Made by a program: the position numbers and the translations under genes. Source: Coprobacter secundus (GTDB lineage: Bacteria; Bacteroidota; Bacteroidia; Bacteroidales; Coprobacteraceae). From it: a stretch of DNA of 64,000 bases. Under the pieces are notes generated by a model that made no database searches, was not told the origin of the DNA, and was given only the letters and a program-made list of their open reading frames with translations. The DNA is taken from assembly GCA_000803105.1 (NCBI GenBank), contig JTDA01000011.1:71895-135894 (forward strand), read 5' to 3'. Positions 1 to 9,085 of this stretch are shown here, piece after piece (position 1 is the stretch's first letter; each line of letters begins with the position of its first letter).

Positions 1-440
1 TCAGGAGAGACCGTAAATATATGATTGTTGCTTACCGGCATCAGTGCTTCCAATATCTGAAAAGGGGCTTTTCTTACTAAATAAGGAGTCCACGATTCTG
101 GAAAAGATCCACCAGGAACATTTATCATAGAACCTTGCGTATTACCTTCGACAGTTACCGGCAAGATTGAAAAAAAATTCATCTCGTTTTCAATCTTATT
201 CCCATCTTTTTCAATCAGTACCTTTACCTTATAAGAACATTCTGTATCATGCCTTACAGCAATAGGAAAAGAAAGTTGATAGTTCCGAGGAATATCAAAT
301 GTTGCATTATATTCACCGACAGGAAAACTGTCGGTGAATATTCTTTCATATAAATCTATAATCTTTGCTTGTTGAGATTGAACCGATACAGACAAAGACT
401 GCAATAAGATGGCGATGATTGTCAAACAGACAGTTTTCAT
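1..440 (-). CDS. Secreted protein of unknown function, 5' part only (last gene of the PUL)
   Basis: The reading frame opens with ATG at 440 and stays open to the left edge (about 146 residues), so the C-terminal part lies outside the window. It begins MKTVCLTIIAILLQ, followed by a Ser/Gln-rich stretch that looks like a signal peptide cleaved near residue 22. The visible part (about residues 25-146) reads as a beta-rich domain with no motif I recognise. The start is only 8 bases after the stop of the SGNH hydrolase gene and on the same strand, so it is almost certainly the next gene of the susC-susD operon. A glycan-active enzyme or surface glycan-binding protein is likely from context only. 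A perfect 14-bp inverted repeat lies inside the coding region at 309-341. Confidence 0.8.
   Translation of the reverse strand, partial: MKTVCLTIIAILLQSLSVSVQSQQAKIIDLYERIFTDSFPVGEYNATFDIPRNYQLSFPIAVRHDTECSYKVKVLIEKDGNKIENEMNFFSILPVTVEGNTQGSMINVPGGSFPESWTPYLVRKAPFQILEALMPVSNNHIFTVSP
309..341. repeat. Perfect 14-bp inverted repeat inside a coding region
   Basis: The arms at 309-322 and 328-341 (ATATTCACCGACAG and its exact reverse complement) are separated by the five bases GAAAA. The repeat lies within the first third of the partial secreted-protein gene, so it would fold into a strong hairpin in the mRNA. On the minus strand it encodes residues around IFTDSFPVGEY. There is no T run, so it is not a normal terminator. 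Confidence 0.75.
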
Positions 441-448
441 GTAAACTC

Positions 449-2182
449 TTATTTACGGTTACAACATAAAGCTTTGGCAATAGTAGGTTCTACTGCAACA
501 GCATAACGGTACATACCCAAATCTGAAGGATGCGATCCATCGACCGTAGCTTCAGTATCTTCTCCTAACAGAGATTCGCCTTCTATGTAGTAAAGATTGG
601 GAATCTCTTTAACTAAAATATCATACGCTTTTTTCATCGCAATACGACGTTCGTTAACAACCGGAACTCCTGAAAGATTAGCATATGCATGAGTTCTGTC
701 TTCTATAAGAACAATAGGGACATCAGGTCTCTTTTTATGCAACTCCCTTGTTAAATAGAGCGTGCGATTAGTAATTTCCGTAGAGGAGAATATAGCCATA
801 TTGGCAAGACAGTCAATCACATATACCGAAGCATCTATCTCGCTTAAAATATCTACAAAGACAGAGTCCATCAGGCCATTCCCGGAAAATCCAAGATTAA
901 CGACCGGAATATCGAATCGTCTGCCAAGTATTGATGTAAATGCCATTCCCGCACGGGAAGCACTGCATCCATGAGTAATAGAAGTACCATAAAATACCAA
1001 CGGTTTTTTTACCGAAGGTTGAGCTGCTTCTACTTTTGCACCTGGAGAGAATCCTAATTTTAAAGATGTTATCCCCGAATACAACGGCAGATATACCATA
1101 CATTCATACGTTTTAGCTTGAGAAAAGCCACCCTTAAGAGAGTTAACTTGTTGCAATCCATCTTTAGTAGGTTTACCGACACCGGCCCATACCCATTTGC
1201 CATCCAGTTTCACATATAAATCAAGGCCATTTACCCCTTGAGGTGTCATGTGTGCCATATACCCATTACCTCTCAAATTCCAATCGGCATTGATAAATGC
1301 AGTTCCACTAACAGTAAAGCGGACAGATACTCCTGCAGAATGTCTACTTAGAGCCCATATCTTAGAGCCTACACCATCTCTATATTTCTCAGGAATACGG
1401 GTATAATCCTCTATACCCTCTTTCCAACCGATACCTTCAATAGTCAAATCTTTGGCATCTACCCATAAAGTGGAATTGTCTACCTCTTTTTTCAAAGCCA
1501 ATTCTTTATCTAAAGTCTCTAAAGATTGTACGAGATCATTCTTTTGCAGCTTTCCCTTATAAACAAAATTCTTTAGCTCACCTTTAAAAGGAACGGTTTT
1601 GGCATTATCAAGCAAGGGTTGTGCTCCTATGTAAAATATGCGGCCCGATTGTTGATCCATTTTATTGTCATAAGTCGTTGTATATCGGTATTTGTCGATA
1701 ATCAACTCCATTTGATTTCCTTGAGGATTCCAAGACACTTTAAAACGATGTTCTTGACCATCGTCAAATTCACGAGTAGCACTTAACAATTGTTTGCTTT
1801 TCCCATAGCTGTCAGATACATAAAAACGCATTACTCCATTTCGTAGCATGGTTACATCCCAACCAGAATAAGCCGATTTTTTTGACCGGGTACCGGCAAG
1901 TACCATAACACTGTTTGCCTCTCCATTTGTCTTAAAGACACCTTCTAACGACCAAGGTGAATTCCATTCGTCAAAGGTTTTCCAATAACTTTGAGCCCAG
2001 CCCGAATAACACCCATTTGTAAATGCGACATATTGGGTCAAATTAAATTTTTTCTGAGTATCTGAAATTACCTGTTGGCCGGGAGTATCTCCCATAGGCC
2101 ATTGAGCGATAATTTCCTGAGCCTTCACACTCACAAGGCTCACCAGTAATAAAGCAATGATTATCAAATTTTTCCTATTCAT
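449..2182 (-). CDS. SGNH/GDSL esterase-family protein with N-terminal LamG-like domain
   Basis: This is a secreted hydrolase of the polysaccharide utilization locus. I place the start at ATG 2182 (MNRKNLIIIALLL), which gives a clean signal peptide ending near VKAQ and leaves 19 bases after the susD stop; an in-frame ATG at 2212 would overlap susD. Layout in the 577-residue product: LamG/concanavalin-like region about 22-220; a GxDLY-type SGNH N-terminal domain about 237-383 (NGLDLYVKLDGKWVW); and the SGNH catalytic domain about 395-570. The GTSIT motif carries the likely nucleophile Ser401, and DGSHPSD carries Asp548/His551. Proteins with this GxDLY plus SGNH arrangement are usually carbohydrate esterases. 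The substrate cannot be read from the sequence. It is probably co-transcribed with susC and susD. Confidence 0.88.
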   Translation of the reverse strand: MNRKNLIIIALLLVSLVSVKAQEIIAQWPMGDTPGQQVISDTQKKFNLTQYVAFTNGCYSGWAQSYWKTFDEWNSPWSLEGVFKTNGEANSVMVLAGTRSKKSAYSGWDVTMLRNGVMRFYVSDSYGKSKQLLSATREFDDGQEHRFKVSWNPQGNQMELIIDKYRYTTTYDNKMDQQSGRIFYIGAQPLLDNAKTVPFKGELKNFVYKGKLQKNDLVQSLETLDKELALKKEVDNSTLWVDAKDLTIEGIGWKEGIEDYTRIPEKYRDGVGSKIWALSRHSAGVSVRFTVSGTAFINADWNLRGNGYMAHMTPQGVNGLDLYVKLDGKWVWAGVGKPTKDGLQQVNSLKGGFSQAKTYECMVYLPLYSGITSLKLGFSPGAKVEAAQPSVKKPLVFYGTSITHGCSASRAGMAFTSILGRRFDIPVVNLGFSGNGLMDSVFVDILSEIDASVYVIDCLANMAIFSSTEITNRTLYLTRELHKKRPDVPIVLIEDRTHAYANLSGVPVVNERRIAMKKAYDILVKEIPNLYYIEGESLLGEDTEATVDGSHPSDLGMYRYAVAVEPTIAKALCCNRK

Positions 2183-2201
2183 TTTTTTATATTTTTTTGA
2201 G

Positions 2202-3794
2202 TTACCATCCATTATTTTGTTTCAGATTTTTGTTAAATCCTCGTTCTTTTTCCGGAATAGGCCAAAGCGTATCTCTCGCTGAGGCATTTGTAAAATACGC
2301 TCTGCGGGCATTTGTTCCCCAGCCCGGAGCACGCGACATCTCTTCGGCTGTAAAAGCCATACGTTCGGTAAAAATTCCCCAACGTACAATATCTCCTTTT
2401 CGAAGAGCTTCATAACATAATTCCCGAGGTCGTTCATCTCTAATTTCTTGTCGTAACTCCTCTTGCGACTTTCCTTTAGGGATATCTACAAATGCATCAT
2501 CTTGATCTACCGGTATGCTCATTCCTCTTCGACGAACCATGTTCAAACACATCAACGTGGAATCTTCATTTCCTCCGATTTCATTATTTGCTTCGGCAAA
2601 CATCAATAAAACATCAGAATAACGAAGTATCGGGAAATTCTGTGGACTGAAAACACGTACCCTACTGGTTGCCGACTCGTCCCTACGATCCCACTTACGG
2701 GCAGCCCGTCCGTATGGAGTAATATTACTTCTATCGATAAGTTCTCCGGTCTTTGTATTAAATGCATAATTTGCTATGTTTCTATCTCGACGGACATCCC
2801 CTTCAGTATAAGAATTATGTAACCAAGCAACCCCATATACCCAACCATACGAAACTCCATATGTCGCAGATTGGTCCTTATGATATAAAGGTCCTCCTAC
2901 ATTGAGACCGACTTTTCCTCCACTTGTATAAGGAGGCTCATTGTTCCCATAAAATTCCACTTCAAAAATGCTCTCTTTATAATCATATTTATCTTGTGCA
3001 TAATTTCTAAACACCTGTTCATAATCCGGATTCAGCTCGTGAAGATGGCTATCTATTACTTTTTGAGCCCATAATTTAGCCTCTTTCCATTTGCTCTGAT
3101 CCTGCAACGGATGACCGGCCATAAACAATGAAACCCGGGCCAAAATGCCCTGTACAGCCGATTTACTTACACGTCCTCCATAACCTACTTCATCAATTGG
3201 GCTCACCAAAGCCTCTGCATTAATCAAATCTTCTCTAATCTGAGCATATACATCCGCAATAGGAGATTGGAGTTCATAACCATCGTCTGCAGTCTTACTG
3301 GATTCTAATTTCAAAGGAATCTCGCCAAAATGCTGGACCAATAGAAAATAGAAATACCCTCGCAGAAATAATGTTTCTCCTTTAATTTCATTCCTACGTT
3401 TCTCATCCATATCCTTTGGCCGATGAATATTTTCAAGCAATACATTCGCCATATCAATACCTTTATACAATGTTTGCCAAAAATTATAAATATCTTTATC
3501 ACTTGCTGACACGTTATAATGGCGCACATTTCCCATAGGTGAAGCATTGTAGTTGAATCCTTCATCGGCTTGTAAAGCAAGCTCCGATTGCATTCTGTCT
3601 CCATATAAAGAATAAGAAGCGAGAATTTGATACACCGAACGTAAAGCTGCATCAAGCTGGTCTTCTGTTTCATAAAAAGTTTCCGGACTCAAAAAATCCT
3701 TAGGATATGTCTCTAAAAAGTCTTCACATGATCCCCAAAACAAAGCGGATATAGAGACAAAGAATATTTTTATATATTTATATATCTTTTTCAT
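2202..3794 (-). CDS. SusD/RagB-family outer-membrane nutrient-binding lipoprotein
   Basis: This is the 530-residue surface glycan-binding partner of the SusC-type transporter. The N-terminus has a lipoprotein signal with the lipobox LFWGSC (Cys23), followed by CEDFLETYPKDFLSPETFYET, the typical start of a mature SusD protein. TPR-like helices fill the first half, and the C-terminal half carries the conserved RYSDVLLMFAEA segment and a late region with RRAYFTNA and PIPEKE. Length matches the family (500-600). It starts 12 bases after the susC stop, and its own stop lies 19 bases before the esterase start, so susC-susD-esterase form one minus-strand operon. The glycan bound is unknown. Confidence 0.95.
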   Translation of the reverse strand: MKKIYKYIKIFFVSISALFWGSCEDFLETYPKDFLSPETFYETEDQLDAALRSVYQILASYSLYGDRMQSELALQADEGFNYNASPMGNVRHYNVSASDKDIYNFWQTLYKGIDMANVLLENIHRPKDMDEKRRNEIKGETLFLRGYFYFLLVQHFGEIPLKLESSKTADDGYELQSPIADVYAQIREDLINAEALVSPIDEVGYGGRVSKSAVQGILARVSLFMAGHPLQDQSKWKEAKLWAQKVIDSHLHELNPDYEQVFRNYAQDKYDYKESIFEVEFYGNNEPPYTSGGKVGLNVGGPLYHKDQSATYGVSYGWVYGVAWLHNSYTEGDVRRDRNIANYAFNTKTGELIDRSNITPYGRAARKWDRRDESATSRVRVFSPQNFPILRYSDVLLMFAEANNEIGGNEDSTLMCLNMVRRRGMSIPVDQDDAFVDIPKGKSQEELRQEIRDERPRELCYEALRKGDIVRWGIFTERMAFTAEEMSRAPGWGTNARRAYFTNASARDTLWPIPEKERGFNKNLKQNNGW

Positions 3795-3806
3795 GGGTAA
3801 TGTTTT

Positions 3807-6800
3807 TTATAACGTTAATTTCAGATTTAAAACAAAAGTCATGGCCCTTGGATAAGACGAATAATCAAATCCGGGAGTAAGTAAAGTATTACGCACCGAC
3901 ACCTCAGGGTCAAGACCCGAATATTTGCTCCAAGTAAATAAATTTTGTGCCGATACCCCGACAGTGAGACCTTTCAAATAGATTTTCTTAATCTTTGAAT
4001 ATGGAATCTTATAATCTAACGATACAGTTTTTAACCGCAAATACGATCCGTCTTCAATATACATAGATGAGTAAATGCCATTAGGTCCTGCACCTGATTC
4101 AGACCCACCCTTACCGGCACGGAACATTTTGTTAGTTTGATTTTCCGGAGTCCATCTGTTTTCATATGAAGCAAATTGGTTCTGTAAAGGTCTTATATTA
4201 TATCCTCCTTCAAAGAAAAGACGATTAGCGTTGAATATATCATTGCCATAAGACCATTGGAAAAATATATTTAAAGAGAAATTTTTATATTTAAAATTAT
4301 TACCAAATCCACCAGTATGTTTCGGTATAGGATTACCTATAACTGTCCTATCTTCACTTGTAATATTTAAATCCCCTGTAATATCTTTATATTTAATGTC
4401 TCCGGGCTGTATCTTTTCCCGAGGATTTCCGTTTGCCGCAATATTTTCTTTCAATACATATTTATCTCCAACTTTATCGAAATCACTATATTGATAAATT
4501 CCGTCCCATATAATACCCCAAAATTGGGTAATCGGTTCTCCAACAGCAGTTCTATATAAAGGCGTTTTATTATAATTAGCATCCCAATTTACGTCACTAT
4601 ACCGATATGGTTCTTCTCCGTTTAATGCCAACACTTCATTACGATTAAAACTTATATTAAAATCAGTGGTCCAACTAAAATCTTTAGTCAAAATATTGGT
4701 TGTCGAGAGAGAAAGTTCCAAGCCATCGTTACGTATAGATCCAATATTTTTGTATGCCGATGCAAATCCACTAACAGCCGGGAGATCAGCATTCATTAAA
4801 AGATCGACAGTTTTTCTTCTATACAGATCAAGTGTAAAATTGAGTCGTCCTTTGAACAACATCAAATCCAATCCCAAATCGGTCTGAATAGAGGTTTCCC
4901 ACTTCAAATCCCGATTTCCTAAAGAAGTCCGGTTCGCACCTCTTTTCGGAGTCTCATTCTCAAAAGAATAATATCCCTCATATGGAGAAGAAACAGAAGC
5001 AAAATAGCTAAAATCTCCTACCCGATTGTTTCCGGACAATCCATAACTTGCCCTAATTTTTGCATCATCAATAAATTTTGCTCTCTTCAAAAAGGGTTCA
5101 TCACTGATGCGCCAAGCAAATGCTGCCGATGGGAAATATCCCCAACGATTTCCTTTAGCAAATTTAGAAGATCCATCAGCTCTGAATGTGGCCGTAAATA
5201 AATATCGAGAAAGTAGGTTATAATTGACCCGACCAAAATAAGATGCTGATTTCGATTCACTTAACACAGAAGATGAGGGAACCGGTACACCCAAATCTAT
5301 ACCACTTAATCCCAACTCTTCATAAGGTATTTCTTGATATTTAAGTCCATGAGCACTCGTGTTTATTCCTTGAACACTCATTCCCAACTGAGCTTCCAAT
5401 TTATGTTTTGAGTTAAATGTTTTTTTATAAGTAAGAATATTTTCATTATTCCACATACGATATTTATTGAAATTTACACCTCCTTGTACTCCTGCATAAA
5501 TAATACCGGGGCGTTCTATACCGATACGGGTTTTAGTATTATAAAAATAATTATATTCTCTTACCCGAACATCAGCTCCTCCTCTAAGCAACAATGACCA
5601 ATTCTTATTGAAATTAATTGACAATGTCATCGATGGTACAAAAATGGAAGTGATCGTATTCTTTTCTTCATTTTCAGCCATTATTTTGGGATTTAACCTA
5701 TAATCGGTACCCAAGTTAATATTAGGATCATCATCTATAACACTATTTTCCAATTCCCAATTTGCTTGAGGATCAAGTCCGGCTGTAGGTCTATATCCAT
5801 AAGCGCTAAAAAACAGCGAGCTACTTGCCGTACTATTAAGAGAAGCATCTGTAGGAACAATTCCAGAAGAATGGTCTTGCGTGTACATAGCACTAAGTTT
5901 CAAATTCACCTTTTTATTGATTGCCTGGTCAAGTACCATACGTCCCTGCAACTTATTATATTGAGTATGTATAATAATTCCTTCTTGCTTAAAATAAGAA
6001 AGTGATGCAAAATATTTAGAATTAGCCGTTCCTCCATTTATCGAAACATTATGAGTATGATTAAATCCCGAGCGCAAAATCTTATCTTGCCAATCTATAG
6101 TGGGGGCATTACGATATACCTCCGGATCCATAGGTTCGTTTGGAGCCAAATCAGGGAAAAAAGCATATCGTGCAGATTCAGGGAATCGTTCTACTTGCAA
6201 TTTAACGAACTCATAAGAATCCATCAATTCCATACGCTTTGTTGTAACATTAAGCCCGAACGTGGCATTGTAATTTATTGTAGGTTTACCTATTTTCCCG
6301 GCTTTGGTTGTTATCACAATAACCCCATTTGCCCCTCTTGCTCCATATAATGCTGTAGAAGAAGCATCTTTTAAGACATTGATCGACACAATATCTTGAG
6401 GGCTAATAGACGCCGGATCAAAATCGTCAAAAACAAATCCGTCTACAACATACACAGGAGCCACTGATTGAGTAAGAGATCCGACACCTCTGATAACTAT
6501 ATTCGATGCTGCTCCCGGTTGTCCGTCCGGAGTAGATACCTGCACTCCGGCAACCCTTCCAGCCAAAGCCTGATCAAAAGAGGCCACAGGAGCTTTCTGC
6601 ATATCTTCTACACGAACCGATCCTATAGCTCCGGTCAAATCTCCACGTCGGATATTAGAGTACCCTGTAACAATAACTTCATCAAGATTTTCGGTTTTTT
6701 CCCGTAAAGTTACGATAAAATGTTTTTGTGTTCCAACGGCAAGATTTATAGTTTCATAACCCAAATAAGAGATAATAATAGTAGATTTTTCAGAAGCTTT

Positions 6801-7022
6801 TATCGAAAATTTTCCATTCTCATCGGTAATTGTTCCTGCTGTTGTTCCTTTTACCGAAATGTTGGCCCCAATAATCGGTGTTCCTGAATTATCTTGTACA
6901 ATCCCCGAAACACTTCGGGTTTCAGACTGAGCCCAAATCTCTTTCGGTATCCCTGTCATAACAATTAGCGCCATTACACTAATAACCTTATGCGATAGCC
7001 AATAATTTATTTTATTTATCAT
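3807..7022 (-). CDS. SusC/RagA-family TonB-linked outer-membrane transporter
   Basis: This is a 1071-residue TonB-dependent importer of oligosaccharides that forms a lidded channel with the downstream SusD protein. It has a signal peptide (1-32, ending IWAQ), a carboxypeptidase-regulatory-like beta domain about 36-110, and a plug starting at DEVIVTGYSNIRRGD. The SusC hallmark LYGARGANGVIVITTKAG follows at about residues 225-245, then a long beta-barrel ending in an aromatic-poor LNLKLTL. It is the first structural gene of the locus. The 70-bp gap upstream of its start holds a candidate LacI-type operator (7064-7078). Control by the adjacent LacI-type protein is inferred; many Bacteroides loci instead use ECF sigma or hybrid two-component systems. 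Confidence 0.96.
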   Translation of the reverse strand: MINKINYWLSHKVISVMALIVMTGIPKEIWAQSETRSVSGIVQDNSGTPIIGANISVKGTTAGTITDENGKFSIKASEKSTIIISYLGYETINLAVGTQKHFIVTLREKTENLDEVIVTGYSNIRRGDLTGAIGSVRVEDMQKAPVASFDQALAGRVAGVQVSTPDGQPGAASNIVIRGVGSLTQSVAPVYVVDGFVFDDFDPASISPQDIVSINVLKDASSTALYGARGANGVIVITTKAGKIGKPTINYNATFGLNVTTKRMELMDSYEFVKLQVERFPESARYAFFPDLAPNEPMDPEVYRNAPTIDWQDKILRSGFNHTHNVSINGGTANSKYFASLSYFKQEGIIIHTQYNKLQGRMVLDQAINKKVNLKLSAMYTQDHSSGIVPTDASLNSTASSSLFFSAYGYRPTAGLDPQANWELENSVIDDDPNINLGTDYRLNPKIMAENEEKNTITSIFVPSMTLSINFNKNWSLLLRGGADVRVREYNYFYNTKTRIGIERPGIIYAGVQGGVNFNKYRMWNNENILTYKKTFNSKHKLEAQLGMSVQGINTSAHGLKYQEIPYEELGLSGIDLGVPVPSSSVLSESKSASYFGRVNYNLLSRYLFTATFRADGSSKFAKGNRWGYFPSAAFAWRISDEPFLKRAKFIDDAKIRASYGLSGNNRVGDFSYFASVSSPYEGYYSFENETPKRGANRTSLGNRDLKWETSIQTDLGLDLMLFKGRLNFTLDLYRRKTVDLLMNADLPAVSGFASAYKNIGSIRNDGLELSLSTTNILTKDFSWTTDFNISFNRNEVLALNGEEPYRYSDVNWDANYNKTPLYRTAVGEPITQFWGIIWDGIYQYSDFDKVGDKYVLKENIAANGNPREKIQPGDIKYKDITGDLNITSEDRTVIGNPIPKHTGGFGNNFKYKNFSLNIFFQWSYGNDIFNANRLFFEGGYNIRPLQNQFASYENRWTPENQTNKMFRAGKGGSESGAGPNGIYSSMYIEDGSYLRLKTVSLDYKIPYSKIKKIYLKGLTVGVSAQNLFTWSKYSGLDPEVSVRNTLLTPGFDYSSYPRAMTFVLNLKLTL

Positions 7023-7063
7023 AGCATTATATATATATGTATTATAATCAGAGTATTAAATAG

Positions 7064-7078
7064 AATAAACGTTTTAGC
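7064..7078. promoter_or_regulatory. Candidate operator of the LacI-type regulator (susC copy)
   Basis: The sequence AATAAACGTTTTAGC lies between the regulator stop and the susC start. It is an imperfect palindrome around a central CG (AAAC/GTTT), the usual form of a LacI/GalR-family site. Its exact 15-base reverse complement occurs at 8203-8217 upstream of the regulator gene. Identity over 15 bases in the two places where an autoregulated operator is expected is the main support. Confidence 0.6.
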
Positions 7079-7092
7079 AAAATCAAAAAAAA

Positions 7093-8103
7093 TTATGAGC
7101 TTTCTCGAACAATCAATTTTGATGTCAAATAAACTTGTTTTACTGACTTTTGAACTTCTTCTCTCATATTTTGCAATAGAATATGAGCACATTCTTTGCC
7201 CATCTCCTCTATCGGTTGACATAATACTGTAATAGAAGGTTTTAACAAGCTAAAAAATTCGTTATCATGAAAACAAACAACGCTCACTTGCCCAGGAATA
7301 TCATATCCCAAATCAAAAATAGCTTGCATGCCGGGGATTGCCGTTTGATTGGTCTGAAAAAAAATGGCATCGGCCTGGATTGTTTCGATTAAATATTTTA
7401 TATTTTCTTTTACAACAGTCTTATCTATTCCTGAAAATGGGATCAAGGGTGTAAGTCTTTTACTATATCGTATTCCATTGTCTTTCAAAGCAGCTTTATA
7501 GCCATCAAACCGGTCCAACATATGCTGCATATTGGTTTCATATCTAAATGTTGCAATCTTCCTATGTCCCCGTTTTATAAGATGGTCTACGGCCTCGTAT
7601 GATGACCTGTAATTATCCATGACCACCATATTGGCACTAACCTTTTTAAAGTAACGGTCTAATAAAACAAAAGGAATCTGTTGTTCTATCAGATGTTTTA
7701 TCTTCTCCTTTACACCTTCACTAACGGCAAGAATCATACCATCCACTTTAAAATTTAAAAAACTGTCGATCATCTGAATACATTTTTCATCATTTTCATC
7801 AGAACCTACAACCATAACACGATATCCATAACCGGCAACTTCTTGTTCTATAACTCGAGCCACTTTCATGAAAAAGGGATTAGATATATCAGATATGACC
7901 ATTCCTATGATATTAGTAAATCCTCGTCTAAGGCTACTTGCCAACAAATTCGGCTTATATTGCAATTTTTCTTTTGCTTCTCTCACCCTAATCGCAGTTT
8001 CTTCACTAATACGATTTTTTGAAGCTTTCCCATTCAAAACAATGGATACAGTAGAAATGGAAAGTCCTGTATATGAGGCAATATCTTTAATCGTGACATT
8101 CAT
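7093..8103 (-). CDS. LacI-family transcriptional regulator
   Basis: This 336-residue regulator starts with the LacI/PurR helix-turn-helix (residues 3-23, TIKDIASYTGLSISTVS) and the hinge helix motif around PNLLASSLRRG. A periplasmic-binding-protein-like ligand domain follows from about residue 60 to the end (NIIGMVISDISNPFFMKV is the canonical beginning). It lies directly upstream of susC on the same strand. The sugar effector, probably an oligosaccharide or monosaccharide released by the locus, is unknown. Two copies of a 15-bp palindromic site flank this gene, which suggests it controls both itself and the susC operon. Length is normal for the family. Confidence 0.94.
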   Translation of the reverse strand: MNVTIKDIASYTGLSISTVSIVLNGKASKNRISEETAIRVREAKEKLQYKPNLLASSLRRGFTNIIGMVISDISNPFFMKVARVIEQEVAGYGYRVMVVGSDENDEKCIQMIDSFLNFKVDGMILAVSEGVKEKIKHLIEQQIPFVLLDRYFKKVSANMVVMDNYRSSYEAVDHLIKRGHRKIATFRYETNMQHMLDRFDGYKAALKDNGIRYSKRLTPLIPFSGIDKTVVKENIKYLIETIQADAIFFQTNQTAIPGMQAIFDLGYDIPGQVSVVCFHDNEFFSLLKPSITVLCQPIEEMGKECAHILLQNMREEVQKSVKQVYLTSKLIVRESS

Positions 8104-8202
8104 GATATTCTATTCAAGTCAAGCAATACATCGCAAATATGAAAATTTTTTTTTATAAAACCAATTTTTTTCGTAAAAAATTGCATATTAAACTATTAAT
8201 AT

Positions 8203-8217
8203 GCTAAAACGTTTATT
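8203..8217. promoter_or_regulatory. Candidate operator of the LacI-type regulator (regulator copy)
   Basis: GCTAAAACGTTTATT is the exact reverse complement of the 15-base site at 7064-7078 in front of susC. It lies 100 bp upstream of the regulator start codon (8103), consistent with autoregulation. A weaker half-site (TAAACG) follows at about 8225. Confidence 0.6.
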
Positions 8218-8650
8218 TAATTTCTAAACGATAAAGAAACGAATGGGAATATTTTTCTACACGACACACATCGATAATATAAAGGAAGAACGACATTCTC
8301 CATTGCATTTTAAAAGATATTAAATGATTGAATACAGTATTCAGCAGTTTTAGCCTCTGACAAATTTTTGACAAGTCCATCATTCAAATAATAATTACCC
8401 GAATCATAATCATCCAAGATACCAATATATTCAATAATGTGGACTTTCCAGATACGGACGTTCCCATTATCGAAACCAACTTCCTCTTACCACTCTCCTA
8501 ATCAGTACTTTTTAACTCGTGCGACGAAGAACCATTATGATAATTTTGTGGATTTGCTCAAAGTGTATCATAGTCAAATATTCTATGCCACTTTAATTTT
8601 AGACGTACATTACAGTTCATCGTCTAATCTTAGAATAAAAATATTATCCG

Positions 8651-8753
8651 GTCTTTTTTTATTTATCAGATAGCCTATTATTCTCCTCATAAAAAATATC
8701 CTCGAAAAAACTCACTAAACTGACTTGTACAAAATTTGGATGGGTCCTAAGAG
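8651..8753 (+). repeat. Interspersed repeat, right-hand half (copy 1)
   Basis: The right-hand module (CAGATAGCCTATTATTCTCC, then AAAAATATCCTCGAAAAAAC) and the right terminal repeat (CAAAATTTGGATGGGTCCT at about 8730-8748) match the other family copies in order and spacing. The left half is missing or too diverged to see. Confidence 0.55.
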
Positions 8754-9085
8754 CAAAGACATTTCTCTTTATTATATAACAGTGTATGAAATGTTCATCA
8801 ATTCTATACAATAAGGAGAGTATATAAAAAAGAAAAGGTTGTCTCACGACAACCAATCTTCGTTAACCTTAAATCTAATACCATGAAAAACACAATGCAA
8901 ATATAAGCGGTTTTATGTTATAAAACATAATTTCATAGCATAAAATTTCTTCGTTTAACATCATTTAAATTTTCAAGGAGTTTACTCTGGGATGATGAAA
9001 GATTTTTCTTCTGAAAAATTGCCGATATAAGATAATTATCATTGCAAATAAATATTAACTTTGTTACAGTTAAAATTTCTTTGTT

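Larger units (their letters stand above)
8104..9085. other. Long AT-rich intergenic region between the PUL and the kinase-like gene
   Basis: No convincing gene is present; short open frames at 8437-8673 and 8659-8856 lack protein character. It contains the second candidate LacI operator (8203-8217), a repeat-family copy (8651-8753), and a -7 promoter motif TAACTTTG at 9056-9063 just before the gene at 9086. Confidence 0.6.

Noticed and set aside
8437..8856. Two short open frames in the gap before the kinase-like gene
   Set aside because: They are on opposite strands, overlap a repeat element and lack signal peptides, motifs or promoters.
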